DNA of 64,000 nucleotides from Chloroflexota bacterium (GTDB lineage: Bacteria > Chloroflexota > Anaerolineae > Aggregatilineales > Phototrophicaceae): NCBI GenBank assembly GCA_013388745.1, contig JACAER010000022.1, positions 1 through 64,000 on the forward strand, written 5' to 3'. This document shows positions 52,083-61,130 of this stretch, piece by piece. A program made the position numbers and the translations under genes. Position 1 is the first letter of the stretch. Each line of letters begins with the position of its first letter. Under the pieces are notes generated by a model. It saw only the letters and a list, made by a program, of their open reading frames with translations, did not search any database and was not told the origin of the DNA.

Positions 52083-54065
52083 ATGAGCCTGGAAGCTCCG
52101 CGTTTGGATGATCGTTCGTTTAATGATCTGGTGGAAGAGGCGCTGCGCCGTATCCCGCTCTACTGTCCTGAATGGACTGACCACAATTTGAGCGATCCAG
52201 GGATCACCTTGATCGAGTTGTTCGCCTGGATGACCGACATTGTGCTCTATCGCCTGAACCGCGTGCCTGATAAGCACTATGTCAAGTTCATGGAACTGCT
52301 GGGAATGCGCCTGCGCGAGGCCGAACCCGCGCGTGCCCCCGTCACCTTCTGGCTGACCGCACCGCAGCCCAACACGATCACGCTGCCGTCCAATATCGCT
52401 ATTTCCACCACGCGCACAGAGACCGAACCGGCTATTACCTTCACCACCGATGTGCCGGTCGATATTGTCGTGCCGCGCCTGACCTATGTCATGACGAGCC
52501 AGGGCGGGGCCAACCAGCGCCGCCGCTTCACTATGCATGATCTGGCGGAGGTCAGCGTCGGTTTTCGCGATTTCGCCATGTTCGATTCCACGCCCAGCCC
52601 ACAGGCCGAAGACGCGCTGTATCTGGGGTTTGACGAGGACATGAGCGGTCATCTGTTGGGACTCGATATCGAAGTCACCACCGCCAAAGGCACAGGCATT
52701 GATCCCAGCAATCCGCCCTATGTCTGGGAAGTGATTGGCTCGGAAAAAGATCAGGAATGGTCGCGCGTCGAGATCGATCTTGATGATACGCGCAGTTTTA
52801 ATGTCAGCGGGCTGACACGCCTGCACCTGCCGAATATGCAGCGCGGGGTACGTAACAATTACACCGCCTACTGGCTGCGCTGCCGCCTGCTCTCGCCAGA
52901 CGAGGGCGGCACCATTATCGAAGGCAGCCCCATGATTCGCAAAATCATTCCTTCGGCGTGGGGCATTACGGTGGACGCCACCAACGTGACCGCCGTGCGC
53001 GACGAAATTCTGGGGCGCTCAGATGGCTCGCCCGGCCAGCGCTTTTTCCTGGAACACACGCCGATTGTGCCGCGCAAGGCGCGCGAACATCTTGTGGTTC
53101 ACTTTGATAACAAACGCGAGGAGCGCTGGACAGAAGTCAGCGATTTTGCCTCCTCTGGCGCGGATGACCGCCACTATACGCTCGACAGTATGACGGGCGA
53201 AGTGCGGCTGCCGCCGGCGCTGCCGCAGCGCGATGGCACGGTGCGGCGCTACGGCGCGATCGTGCCCAAAGACGCCATGCTGGTGATGCGTGGCTACCGC
53301 TACGGCGGCGGACGCACCGGCAATGTCGGCACAGGCGCCATCAATGTGCTTAAAACAGCCATTCCCTATGTGGCGCGTGTTGCCAACCGCCGCCCGGCTA
53401 GCGGTGGCCTCGACGCCGAAAATCTGGACGACGCCAAACTGCGCGTGCCCGGCCATCTGCGTTCGTTGGGACGCGCCGTCACGGCCAGCGACTTCGAATA
53501 CCTGGCGCGCGAGGCGGCGCCCGGTCAGGTCGGGCGTGCCTTTTGCTTGCAGCCGCCGACAACACAGCCCGGTGAGGTGCAGGTGCTCGTCATCCCGCAG
53601 GTACCGAACTTGCAGGGCTTTATCGCGCCGGAAAGTCTGCGCCTGCTGCCCGATGTGCATCAGCGCATCACCACCTATCTCGATGAACGCCGTCTGCTTT
53701 CGGTACGCATGACCATTGGCGAGCCAGAATATCTGTGGGTGCAAACCGAAGTGCGCTTCCGCCCGTCCCACAATACCGATAGCGAAGCTGTGCGGCGCGC
53801 GGTCGAAACCCGGCTCTACAGCTTTTTGAATCCGCTGATCGGCGGCAGCGACGGCAAAGGCTGGACGTTTGGCCGCAGTCTGTTCGTCGCCGATGTTATG
53901 GCCGTGCTGCTGGCCGTGCCCGGCGTCGATTTTGTGCGCGCGGTCAAGCTGTTTCCCGTCACCTACGACGGCAGTGAATTCATGCGCGGCGGCGAAGCCA
54001 GCGAAATCGCCGTGCCGCCCAACGGCGTGATTCTGTCCTTCGAACATCTGGTGCGCGCGGAGTAA
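52083..54065 (+). CDS. Baseplate J-family protein (gp6-like)
   Basis: 660 aa matching the putative baseplate assembly protein family of phage-tail-like systems. The N-terminus is LDDRSFNDLVEEALRRIP with DHNLSDPGITLIELFAWMTD and HYVKFMELLG. The C-terminal J core has DAKLRVPGHLRSLGRAVTASDFEYLA and GQVGRAFCLQ. It forms the main wedge of the baseplate with gp25 and tail protein I. PVC/Afp have two J-type/wedge genes at this place (Pvc11, Pvc12); only one J protein is here. The FHA-tail protein gene starts 5 bases later. Confidence 0.94.
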   Translation: MSLEAPRLDDRSFNDLVEEALRRIPLYCPEWTDHNLSDPGITLIELFAWMTDIVLYRLNRVPDKHYVKFMELLGMRLREAEPARAPVTFWLTAPQPNTITLPSNIAISTTRTETEPAITFTTDVPVDIVVPRLTYVMTSQGGANQRRRFTMHDLAEVSVGFRDFAMFDSTPSPQAEDALYLGFDEDMSGHLLGLDIEVTTAKGTGIDPSNPPYVWEVIGSEKDQEWSRVEIDLDDTRSFNVSGLTRLHLPNMQRGVRNNYTAYWLRCRLLSPDEGGTIIEGSPMIRKIIPSAWGITVDATNVTAVRDEILGRSDGSPGQRFFLEHTPIVPRKAREHLVVHFDNKREERWTEVSDFASSGADDRHYTLDSMTGEVRLPPALPQRDGTVRRYGAIVPKDAMLVMRGYRYGGGRTGNVGTGAINVLKTAIPYVARVANRRPASGGLDAENLDDAKLRVPGHLRSLGRAVTASDFEYLAREAAPGQVGRAFCLQPPTTQPGEVQVLVIPQVPNLQGFIAPESLRLLPDVHQRITTYLDERRLLSVRMTIGEPEYLWVQTEVRFRPSHNTDSEAVRRAVETRLYSFLNPLIGGSDGKGWTFGRSLFVADVMAVLLAVPGVDFVRAVKLFPVTYDGSEFMRGGEASEIAVPPNGVILSFEHLVRAE

Positions 54066-54070
54066 GCCCT

Positions 54071-55060
54071 ATGGACGACATCAGCGCGATTTTTCGCATC
54101 AGCGGTCCCGATATTGAACGCACACGCCTCAGCGTCAGCCGTTCCGGCATGTATGTCGGGCGCGTGGCCGGCAATGATCTGGTGCTCAAAGACCCGCAGA
54201 TCAGCCGCCGCCACATGCGCCTGCTCTGGCAGGATGGCGCGTTCTGGGTCGAAGACCTGGGCAGCAGCAACGGCGTCTGGCTGAACGGCGCGCGCATCGA
54301 ACCACACATACTGCGCACCATTTCGCCGGGCGATGTGCTGAAAGCCGGCCCATATACCTTGATTTACGAGCAGCTTATCGAACCCAACAGCGGCGCGAAA
54401 CCCTCCACCGACGGGTATCCGCCCCCACCGCTTGCCACGCCGCCGCCCACGCTGGCCGAAGTCGTGCCGGTGCATCCGCGCTTCGTCGGCACTGAACCGC
54501 CACCGTCGCCGCTGGAAGCGTTTTTGCCGAAAGTCAAATTTCGCGAAAGCCGTTTTCCCGATGGCATTCCCCAGGATCAAAGCAACTGGCTGCGCTATCT
54601 GCCTGCTATTTACAGCGACCCACAGCGCGATGGCACGCTGTTCACCGGGCGCTTTTTGCTGATCTTCGAATCGCTGTTTAACCCCGTCGTCTGGATGGTC
54701 GATAATTTCGACCTCTATCTGTCGCCCGACATCGCCCCCAGCGAATGGCTGCGCTGGATGGCAAGCTGGTTCGATCTGCTGCTCATCCCGGAACTGCCGC
54801 TGGAACGCCAGCGGGCGATTATGCGCCAGTTAGGCTGGCTGTTCCTGCGGCGCGGCACACGGCTGGGGTTGGAACGGCTGCTGGAACTCTATTTTGATGT
54901 CAGGCCGGAAATCATGGAGAACGTCGAAGGCCCGTGTACGTTCCATGTGCGCCTGCCGCTCAGCCAGAGCGAAAACACGGTGCTGGGCTACGATGTGGCC
55001 GAACGCCTGATCGCCTCGCAGAAGCCGGCTTTCACCCTGTTCACACTGGAGGTTACGTAG
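54071..55060 (+). CDS. FHA domain fused to baseplate tail protein I
   Basis: 329 aa. Residues 1-105 are a complete FHA domain: YVGR (R31), ISRRH (S45, R46, H48) and LGSSNGVWLNG (N67, G68), all the residues that bind phosphothreonine. A Pro-rich linker runs about 115-160. Residues about 170-329 are the phage tail protein I family: NWLRYLPAIYSD, GRFLLIFESLFNPVVWMVDN, WLRWMASWFDLL and RRGTRLGLERLLELYFDVRPEI. Tail protein I completes the baseplate wedge. The fusion puts a phosphopeptide-binding module on each of the expected copies (often six) of the baseplate. The stop TAG overlaps the kinase start GTG by one base. Confidence 0.95.
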   Translation: MDDISAIFRISGPDIERTRLSVSRSGMYVGRVAGNDLVLKDPQISRRHMRLLWQDGAFWVEDLGSSNGVWLNGARIEPHILRTISPGDVLKAGPYTLIYEQLIEPNSGAKPSTDGYPPPPLATPPPTLAEVVPVHPRFVGTEPPPSPLEAFLPKVKFRESRFPDGIPQDQSNWLRYLPAIYSDPQRDGTLFTGRFLLIFESLFNPVVWMVDNFDLYLSPDIAPSEWLRWMASWFDLLLIPELPLERQRAIMRQLGWLFLRRGTRLGLERLLELYFDVRPEIMENVEGPCTFHVRLPLSQSENTVLGYDVAERLIASQKPAFTLFTLEVT

Positions 55061-58000
55061 TGGTCTATCTTGTCGGGCAGACCCTCGACCACTACCGCGT
55101 CGAACAGCTTCTCGGACAGGGGGGCATGGGCATGATTTACCAGGCCATCGACATCAACACCCAGCGTCCGGTTGCGCTCAAGGTCATGCACGACCATCTG
55201 ACTAACAATCAGCAGTTCAAACAGCGCTTCCAGCAGGAGGCCGAAACCGTCGCGGGACTCGATCACCCGAACATCGTGCGCGTGCTGGAGTTCAGCCACA
55301 ACCCCAAACGCCTGTATATCGTGATGGAACTGGTGAGCGGGGGCAGTCTGCGCGATCATCTGGCGCGGTTGCACCGCGAAGGACATGGCCTGCCGCTGGA
55401 CGAAGCGCTGACGATCGGGCGGCAGATCGCCGAAGCGCTGCACTACGCCCACGAGCGCGGGATAATTCACCGCGACGTGAAGCCGGATAATATCCTGCTC
55501 AGGCCGCTGTCAGAAGACGTGCCCAGCCGTTTTCAGGCTATGCTGACCGATTTTGGGCTGGCGAAGCTGGCCGAAGGGATGCGTTTTACCGTCACGGGGC
55601 GGCTTTTGGGCACGTATGCCTATGCCTCGCCGGAGCAGTGCAACGCCGAAAAGAACCTCGACGGGCGCACAGACATCTACGCGCTGGGGGTCGTGCTGTA
55701 CGAGATGACCGCCGGCAGGATGCCGTTTGAGCCGAAAACGCCGATGGAAGCCCTGCGCGTGCATACCAAAGTGCCGCCGCCGCCGCCTTCCAGTGTAATG
55801 GCCGACTATCCGGCGGCGCTGGAGGCGGTTGTGCTCAAGTGCCTGGAGAAGGCGCGCGATGCCCGCTATGCCAACGGCAAGGAGCTGGCGAACGCCCTGT
55901 GGGAGGTGCAGTTCACGCTCAGGGGTGAGGGGCAGTTAGCGACGGGGGAAGTGCCGGCGGCGGAAGAACGTCAGATCACGGATCTGGGTCTGGCGGGGGG
56001 CGATTCGGCAGCGCCCAACGCTGTGGGGGCAGCACATGCTGAAGAACTGCCGCAGGATGTGCTGAAAAATGAGGACTTGGCCGCAAAAGCTGCCAAAGCG
56101 ATAACGGGTACGGGGGAACTTGAGTACGAAGCGCCGCCACAGGGAGCGGATGACGCGCAAGCGGCCAGCGAAAAGATCACACTCAGGACGCATGAATTAG
56201 CACAGGAAGCGTGGAAACCGCAGGATGTCGCGCCGCCGCAGGATGCCCACGCTGAGAAAAATAAAGATTCGGAACTGCTCAGACAGACGGAGGAATTCGC
56301 GGCAGAGGAAGGGCAGAGCGCGGCGCGAATCCAGACGGGCGAAGCGCCACAGGCCGCCGCTGCCGTTGAGGCAGGCCCGGCGGAAAGCACACGGGATGCG
56401 GCCAACGTAGACGCGCAGGCGCGCAGAAAGACCGATGCGCAGCAAGTGGTCAAAGCGGATGTCGAGAGCGCATCTGCGGTAGATGACGATTCGCAGGCGC
56501 ATAAAAAGACAGAGGCCATAGAAGCTGTTAAGCCTCCGCCGGCGCTGCCCCCACCCAAGCCACCCTCTGCGCCCGCCAAAGCGCCCGCGAAATCAGCGCT
56601 GGAAGAGGAACAGCGCGCGACACAGCAGAGGAGCGCGCCGCCGATCGGCACGAGCGAACAGGAAAAAATCAGCACACAGCAGATGGAAGCGGCCAGCTTT
56701 GGCGCGATCATGCGCGACGCGCCCGCCGCGTCTGTAAAAGACGCCGCGCCACCACGGGAGGCGGCCACGCCACGCGAAGCGGCGCTGCCGGTGATGCTGG
56801 ACATGCGCCGCCCGCGCGATACACAACCCTTGGGCGACGCGCCGCCGCCGGAAGCGATCGCACCGGAACTGGATCGCATCGTGATTTTTCATCAGGATCA
56901 GCAGGTGGCTGTGCTGGCGATCAACGCGCGCGTGCTGCTGATCGGGCGCGACGCGGAACGCGACATCGTGCTGCCCAGCAAATCGGTCTCGCGCAAACAC
57001 GCGCGCCTGGAACGGGCGCCAGACGGCAGCTACCGCATCATTGATCTGGGATCAGTGAACGGCAGCCGTATCGAAGATTACCCCCTGCCGGCGCACACGC
57101 CGCTGGCATGGGCCTATGGGCAAGCGCTGTTTATCGGCGATTTCACGCTGCGCCTGGAAGCCGCGCCCGCCAAACGCGAGGCCGACGACGCACCCGTAGC
57201 GCCGATGCGCCGTAACCAATATCTGAACATCACTATCGCGCCGAACAACGCCAAAGTCGAGCCAGGCCGCGCGGTGGATGTGCAAATCGTGATCGCCAAC
57301 AACAGCTATTTTGAAGATCAGGTGACGCTGGAAGTGCGCGGGCTGCCGGGTCTGTGGGCGGTGATCGCCGACAGCAGTTTACACATGCGGGCAGGCGAAA
57401 GCGCCAGCACGACGATCACCTTTACGCCGCCGCGCAGTTGGACATGCCGCGCGGGACGGCACGTGTTCACGCTGCGCATTTACAGCGCTTACGAACAGCA
57501 AGAAGTGGCGCTGGCGACGGGCGCGCTGCATATTATGCCGCTGCAAGATTTTTCGGTGGAGCTGACGCCGAGCCGGCTGCACAACCGAGGCGAAGTGCGG
57601 GTGACAGTAACGAATCAGGGCAACGTAACCGATAACTATCTGCTGCAAACGCGCGACAACGAAAGCGCGCTGCGCTTTGAACTGCCGTACAACCGGCTGC
57701 GGCTGGAGCCGGGCAAAAGCGAAGAGGTGCCGGTGAAGATTCAGCCGCGCGATGAAGCGCTGGTACACGGGGCGAAGCTGCTGCCGTTCGAAATCGGGGT
57801 GCGCGGCGACAACTTGCAGCAAAAGTGGGTGCAGGGCGAGATTCTGGTGGTGGCGTATATCGCGCATCAGCCGCCGCTGCCGATCTGGCCGGATTACCCG
57901 CCCGTACAGGAAGCGCTGCCGCCGCCCGCGCCCTATGCCGCCGCCTATGCCAGCGCGCCGGGAGAACGCCTGCGCCCGACGGGGCTGCTGGTGTGGCTGC

Positions 58001-58284
58001 TGCTGCAAACGCTGATCAGCGCCAGTTTGTTCGCCGCGCTGCCGCTGCTGATCGTGCAGCGCGTGCAGTTGGGCGTCGTTGTCGATGTTTTGTTTTTTGT
58101 GCTATTATTCGTTTTAGGGGCGGTCGCGCTGATTCATGGTGTGCTGGTTGTCTGGACATGGCGCTGGAAAAAGTGGGCGCTGTTTGGACTGCTTTTTTTC
58201 TTCTTGCCGTTTATTCCCATAGGCCCGTTACTTACATTATCCGGTTGGTTATTGGTCAGGGATAAGTGGGACTGGTTCGATTAA
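55060..58284 (+). CDS. Ser/Thr protein kinase with FHA, Ig-like and multi-helix membrane domain
   Basis: 1,074 aa from the GTG at 55060 (GGAGG 7 bases upstream; it shares a base with the upstream stop). The kinase (5-265) is canonical: GQGGMGMIY, VALKVM, HRDVKPDN (Asp 139), LTDFGLAKL, and SPE. A linker of over 300 residues (about 290-600) is Ala/Glu/Lys/Gln-rich and disordered. FHA about 607-697 (VLLIGRDAER, SVSRKHARLE, LGSVNGSRIE). Two Ig-like domains (about 720-950) lie on the cytosolic side, followed by about four membrane helices. The only fully canonical kinase of the block, so the likely enzyme that phosphorylates FHA targets. Co-translated with the CIS baseplate gene. Confidence 0.95.
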   Translation: MVYLVGQTLDHYRVEQLLGQGGMGMIYQAIDINTQRPVALKVMHDHLTNNQQFKQRFQQEAETVAGLDHPNIVRVLEFSHNPKRLYIVMELVSGGSLRDHLARLHREGHGLPLDEALTIGRQIAEALHYAHERGIIHRDVKPDNILLRPLSEDVPSRFQAMLTDFGLAKLAEGMRFTVTGRLLGTYAYASPEQCNAEKNLDGRTDIYALGVVLYEMTAGRMPFEPKTPMEALRVHTKVPPPPPSSVMADYPAALEAVVLKCLEKARDARYANGKELANALWEVQFTLRGEGQLATGEVPAAEERQITDLGLAGGDSAAPNAVGAAHAEELPQDVLKNEDLAAKAAKAITGTGELEYEAPPQGADDAQAASEKITLRTHELAQEAWKPQDVAPPQDAHAEKNKDSELLRQTEEFAAEEGQSAARIQTGEAPQAAAAVEAGPAESTRDAANVDAQARRKTDAQQVVKADVESASAVDDDSQAHKKTEAIEAVKPPPALPPPKPPSAPAKAPAKSALEEEQRATQQRSAPPIGTSEQEKISTQQMEAASFGAIMRDAPAASVKDAAPPREAATPREAALPVMLDMRRPRDTQPLGDAPPPEAIAPELDRIVIFHQDQQVAVLAINARVLLIGRDAERDIVLPSKSVSRKHARLERAPDGSYRIIDLGSVNGSRIEDYPLPAHTPLAWAYGQALFIGDFTLRLEAAPAKREADDAPVAPMRRNQYLNITIAPNNAKVEPGRAVDVQIVIANNSYFEDQVTLEVRGLPGLWAVIADSSLHMRAGESASTTITFTPPRSWTCRAGRHVFTLRIYSAYEQQEVALATGALHIMPLQDFSVELTPSRLHNRGEVRVTVTNQGNVTDNYLLQTRDNESALRFELPYNRLRLEPGKSEEVPVKIQPRDEALVHGAKLLPFEIGVRGDNLQQKWVQGEILVVAYIAHQPPLPIWPDYPPVQEALPPPAPYAAAYASAPGERLRPTGLLVWLLLQTLISASLFAALPLLIVQRVQLGVVVDVLFFVLLFVLGAVALIHGVLVVWTWRWKKWALFGLLFFFLPFIPIGPLLTLSGWLLVRDKWDWFD

Positions 58285-58285
58285 C

Positions 58286-61117
58286 ATGGCAGCGGATTTG
58301 ATCGGGCGCACCATCGACTACTACCGCATCGAGCGCCTCATTGGGCAGGGCGGGATGGGCAGCGTCTATCAAGCGCGCGATGTGCGGCTAGAACGCGACG
58401 TGGCCTTCAAGGCCATGCACCCGCATCTTTCGAACGAAGAAGACTTCCGGCGCGCGTTTTTCCAGCGCGCGCGCGAAGCCAAGACGCTCGACCATTCGCA
58501 TATCATCCGCCTCATCAATTACGGCCTCAAAGACGAAATCCTGTACATCGTGATGGATTATCTGGGCGGGGGGACGCTGAGCGCGTACCTGGAAAGCGCG
58601 CGCGCGCCGCTGCCCGGCGACGATGCGATCGAAATCGCCTGTCAGGTGGCCGACGCGCTGTACTACGCGCACGAGCGCAATGTCGTGCATTACAACCTGA
58701 AGCCCGACAATATCCTGTTCAAGACACGTCCCGGTGGCCACCTGTTTCAGGCCGTCGTCATGGATTTTGGGCTGGGACGGCTGGCGTTTAATCTGGGCGA
58801 ATCGTATACGGGGCTGCCGAGCGGCTCGCTGACCTATATGTCGCCGGAGCAGGTGTTGGGCGAAGCGGTGGACAAGCGCACAGATATTTATGCGCTGGGC
58901 GTCATGCTGTTCGAGATGCTGGCGGGAAAGCCGCCGTTCGAGCCGCAGAGCGAAATGGAAGCGGCGCGGCTGCACCAGAACGCCGCCCTGCCGCGCCTGG
59001 CGCAGTACCGCCGCGACATCCCGCGCGAACTGGAAGAAATTGTCCAGAAGGCACTGGCGAAAGAAGCCGACCAGCGCTACCAGCAGGCCAGCGAATTGGC
59101 GCGTGATCTGCGGCGTTTTCAGGCCGAACAGATGCGCAATGTGGTGGAAGTGCAAGCCCTGCCCGCCAACGGCGAGGAAGAAGGCACGCTGCGCGAAGCC
59201 GTGCCGAGCGTGCCGCCGAGCGCGCGCGCGCAAACGCCGACGCTGCCACCGCCTATGCCCGCCGCTGTGCCGCTGTCTACACCGCCGCAGGCCAACGGAC
59301 AGGCCGCGCGCGTCCCCGTGGCCGCCGCCCCTGCCGAACAAGCGACTCCGCCGCCGCTCGACGGGCCAGCGCGCACTGATATTCTGGAAATCACGCAGGA
59401 TCGCGGACGCAAATCTACGCTGGTGCTGGCGAACGACACCTATGTGATCGGGCGCGAACCGGACTGCGATATTCTGCTCGACCATCACTCAGTTTCACGG
59501 CTGCACGCGCGCCTCGCACGCAAAATGGACGGCGGCTACAGTCTGACGGATCTCGGCTCGACCAATGGCACGTGGATCGACAACTTACGGCTGACAGCGC
59601 AGCTTGAAACAGGTTGGCCGCGCGGGTCAATCGCCCGTATTGGCGACATCTGGTTGGTGGTGTATTCGGAAGGCGAAGACGAGGACACCGAACCGTTCGC
59701 GCAAGCCCTGCCGCCTGCCGAGCCGATTGGTCGCCAGACGGAACCGCCGCCGTATGCCGGTCTGCGCGCGCCCAACGGCAGCGGCAGCGGATTGGACGCG
59801 GTCTTGATCCCGGAAACGATCGTCTTGGAACCCGGCAGCACGGCGAATCTGGTGCTGGAGGCCATTAACCAGAGCGCGCAGGCGGAACAGGTAGTGGTGA
59901 AAGCGCCCGAATTCCCGCAGCACTGGCTGACACTGCCGGTGTATTCGCTGCATATCGCGCCGCACAGCAGCCGCAGCATTCCGATTGTGCTGCACCCGCC
60001 GCGCAGCAGCGAAAGCGGCGCGGGTATCCAGCCGTTCACGCTGCTGGTGACGAGCCTGAGCACGCCGGGCAGCAGCGCGACGGTGCGCGGGCAGGTGCAA
60101 ATCACGCCCTTTAACGAATTTAACGCCGATTTGCAGCCCAAATTGGTCGTCAACGAAGGCCTGGTCCATATCAGCATTTTGAATCAGGGCAACGTGAGCG
60201 CCAATTATCGTGTGACGGCGCGCACGGCGGATACGCGGTTGGTGATCGAGCCGACAACGCAGAATGTGACGCTGCTGGCGGGACAAAGCGTGCAGCTCCC
60301 GCTGCGCATCGAAGCGCCGCAAAGCACGCTGTTCGGCAGTCAGCGGCCTATCCCCTTTGAAGTCGCGATCGAAAGCGAAGGCGTATATAGCTGGCAGTGG
60401 CTGCGCGGCGATGTCACGCTGCGCCCGACGATGATCTACTGGCTGATCGGGGCGGCGGCGCTGGTGCTGGTGCTGGCGGTGGTCATTCTGGGACTGATTG
60501 TGACTGCGCGGCTGACGACACGCCTGGAACAAGTGCCGTCGCCGACAGCGCTTTCAGAGGTCATCAACCGTCAGGCGACACTCGACGCCAGCGACACCGA
60601 CGGCGACGGCTTGAACGCAGCGCGCGAGGCTGAATTCGGTACCGACCCGTTGAACCCCGATACGGATGGCGACGGCCTTTCCGACGGTGTGGAGGTGATT
60701 CAGTTCGACACCGACCCGCTGAACCCGGACAGCGACAGTGACGGCGTGCCGGATGACGCCGATCAACCAGTCGTGGCGCTGGATTTGAGCCAGCACGATC
60801 AAGCGGTGCGAGAGTACTATACGCGCATCAACGCGCGCGATTATGACTACACCTGGCCGCTGATTACCGACGCTTTCCGCTACAGCGTGGGATCGTATAC
60901 GCGGGCGCTGTACGAGGCGTGGTGGGAGCGGGTGGCGCGCGTGAATATCGGCGCTATTTACACGCTGACACACGAGGGCAACCAGGCGTGTGTGTTCGCG
61001 GCGCTGAGCTACAGCATGGTGGACGGCACGACGCTGGTGGACGAAAACACGGCGGTCTATCTGATACGCGCGGCAGCCAGTGCCCCCTGGCTGATCGACG
61101 CCAAACTGCCGCGATGA
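58286..61117 (+). CDS. Kinase-like protein lacking the catalytic Asp, with FHA, Ig, TSP3 and NTF2-like domains
   Basis: 943 aa, one base after the previous stop. Kinase fold (7-270) with GQGGMGSVY, VAFKAM (Lys 42) and MDFGLGRL, but the catalytic loop reads HYNLKPDN: Asp is Asn at residue 137 and Arg is Tyr. It is therefore probably a pseudokinase. FHA about 365-455 is intact (YVIGREPDC, SVSRLHARLA, GSTNGTWID). Ig-like pair about 510-700, one membrane helix (715-742), TSP3-type calcium-binding repeats outside (769-832, DTDGDGLNAAREAEFGTD), and a C-terminal NTF2-like domain (REYYTRINARDYDYTW). Probably a scaffold or allosteric sensor rather than an enzyme. Confidence 0.92.
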   Translation: MAADLIGRTIDYYRIERLIGQGGMGSVYQARDVRLERDVAFKAMHPHLSNEEDFRRAFFQRAREAKTLDHSHIIRLINYGLKDEILYIVMDYLGGGTLSAYLESARAPLPGDDAIEIACQVADALYYAHERNVVHYNLKPDNILFKTRPGGHLFQAVVMDFGLGRLAFNLGESYTGLPSGSLTYMSPEQVLGEAVDKRTDIYALGVMLFEMLAGKPPFEPQSEMEAARLHQNAALPRLAQYRRDIPRELEEIVQKALAKEADQRYQQASELARDLRRFQAEQMRNVVEVQALPANGEEEGTLREAVPSVPPSARAQTPTLPPPMPAAVPLSTPPQANGQAARVPVAAAPAEQATPPPLDGPARTDILEITQDRGRKSTLVLANDTYVIGREPDCDILLDHHSVSRLHARLARKMDGGYSLTDLGSTNGTWIDNLRLTAQLETGWPRGSIARIGDIWLVVYSEGEDEDTEPFAQALPPAEPIGRQTEPPPYAGLRAPNGSGSGLDAVLIPETIVLEPGSTANLVLEAINQSAQAEQVVVKAPEFPQHWLTLPVYSLHIAPHSSRSIPIVLHPPRSSESGAGIQPFTLLVTSLSTPGSSATVRGQVQITPFNEFNADLQPKLVVNEGLVHISILNQGNVSANYRVTARTADTRLVIEPTTQNVTLLAGQSVQLPLRIEAPQSTLFGSQRPIPFEVAIESEGVYSWQWLRGDVTLRPTMIYWLIGAAALVLVLAVVILGLIVTARLTTRLEQVPSPTALSEVINRQATLDASDTDGDGLNAAREAEFGTDPLNPDTDGDGLSDGVEVIQFDTDPLNPDSDSDGVPDDADQPVVALDLSQHDQAVREYYTRINARDYDYTWPLITDAFRYSVGSYTRALYEAWWERVARVNIGAIYTLTHEGNQACVFAALSYSMVDGTTLVDENTAVYLIRAAASAPWLIDAKLPR

Positions 61118-61130
61118 ACAGGCGGCTGCC

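Noticed and set aside
54934-55059. Earlier start for the kinase at 55060
   Set aside because: It would overlap the tail protein I gene by over 120 bases; the GTG at 55060 has GGAGG at the right distance and starts the conserved kinase N-terminus.
41175-55060. Prophage
   Set aside because: No capsid, portal, terminase, integrase, lysis or replication genes; the AAA+ ATPase and DUF4255 protein are marks of CIS, not phage.
41175-55060. Canonical type VI secretion system
   Set aside because: There is one full-length sheath gene instead of TssB/TssC, and no TssJ, TssL, TssM or ClpV.
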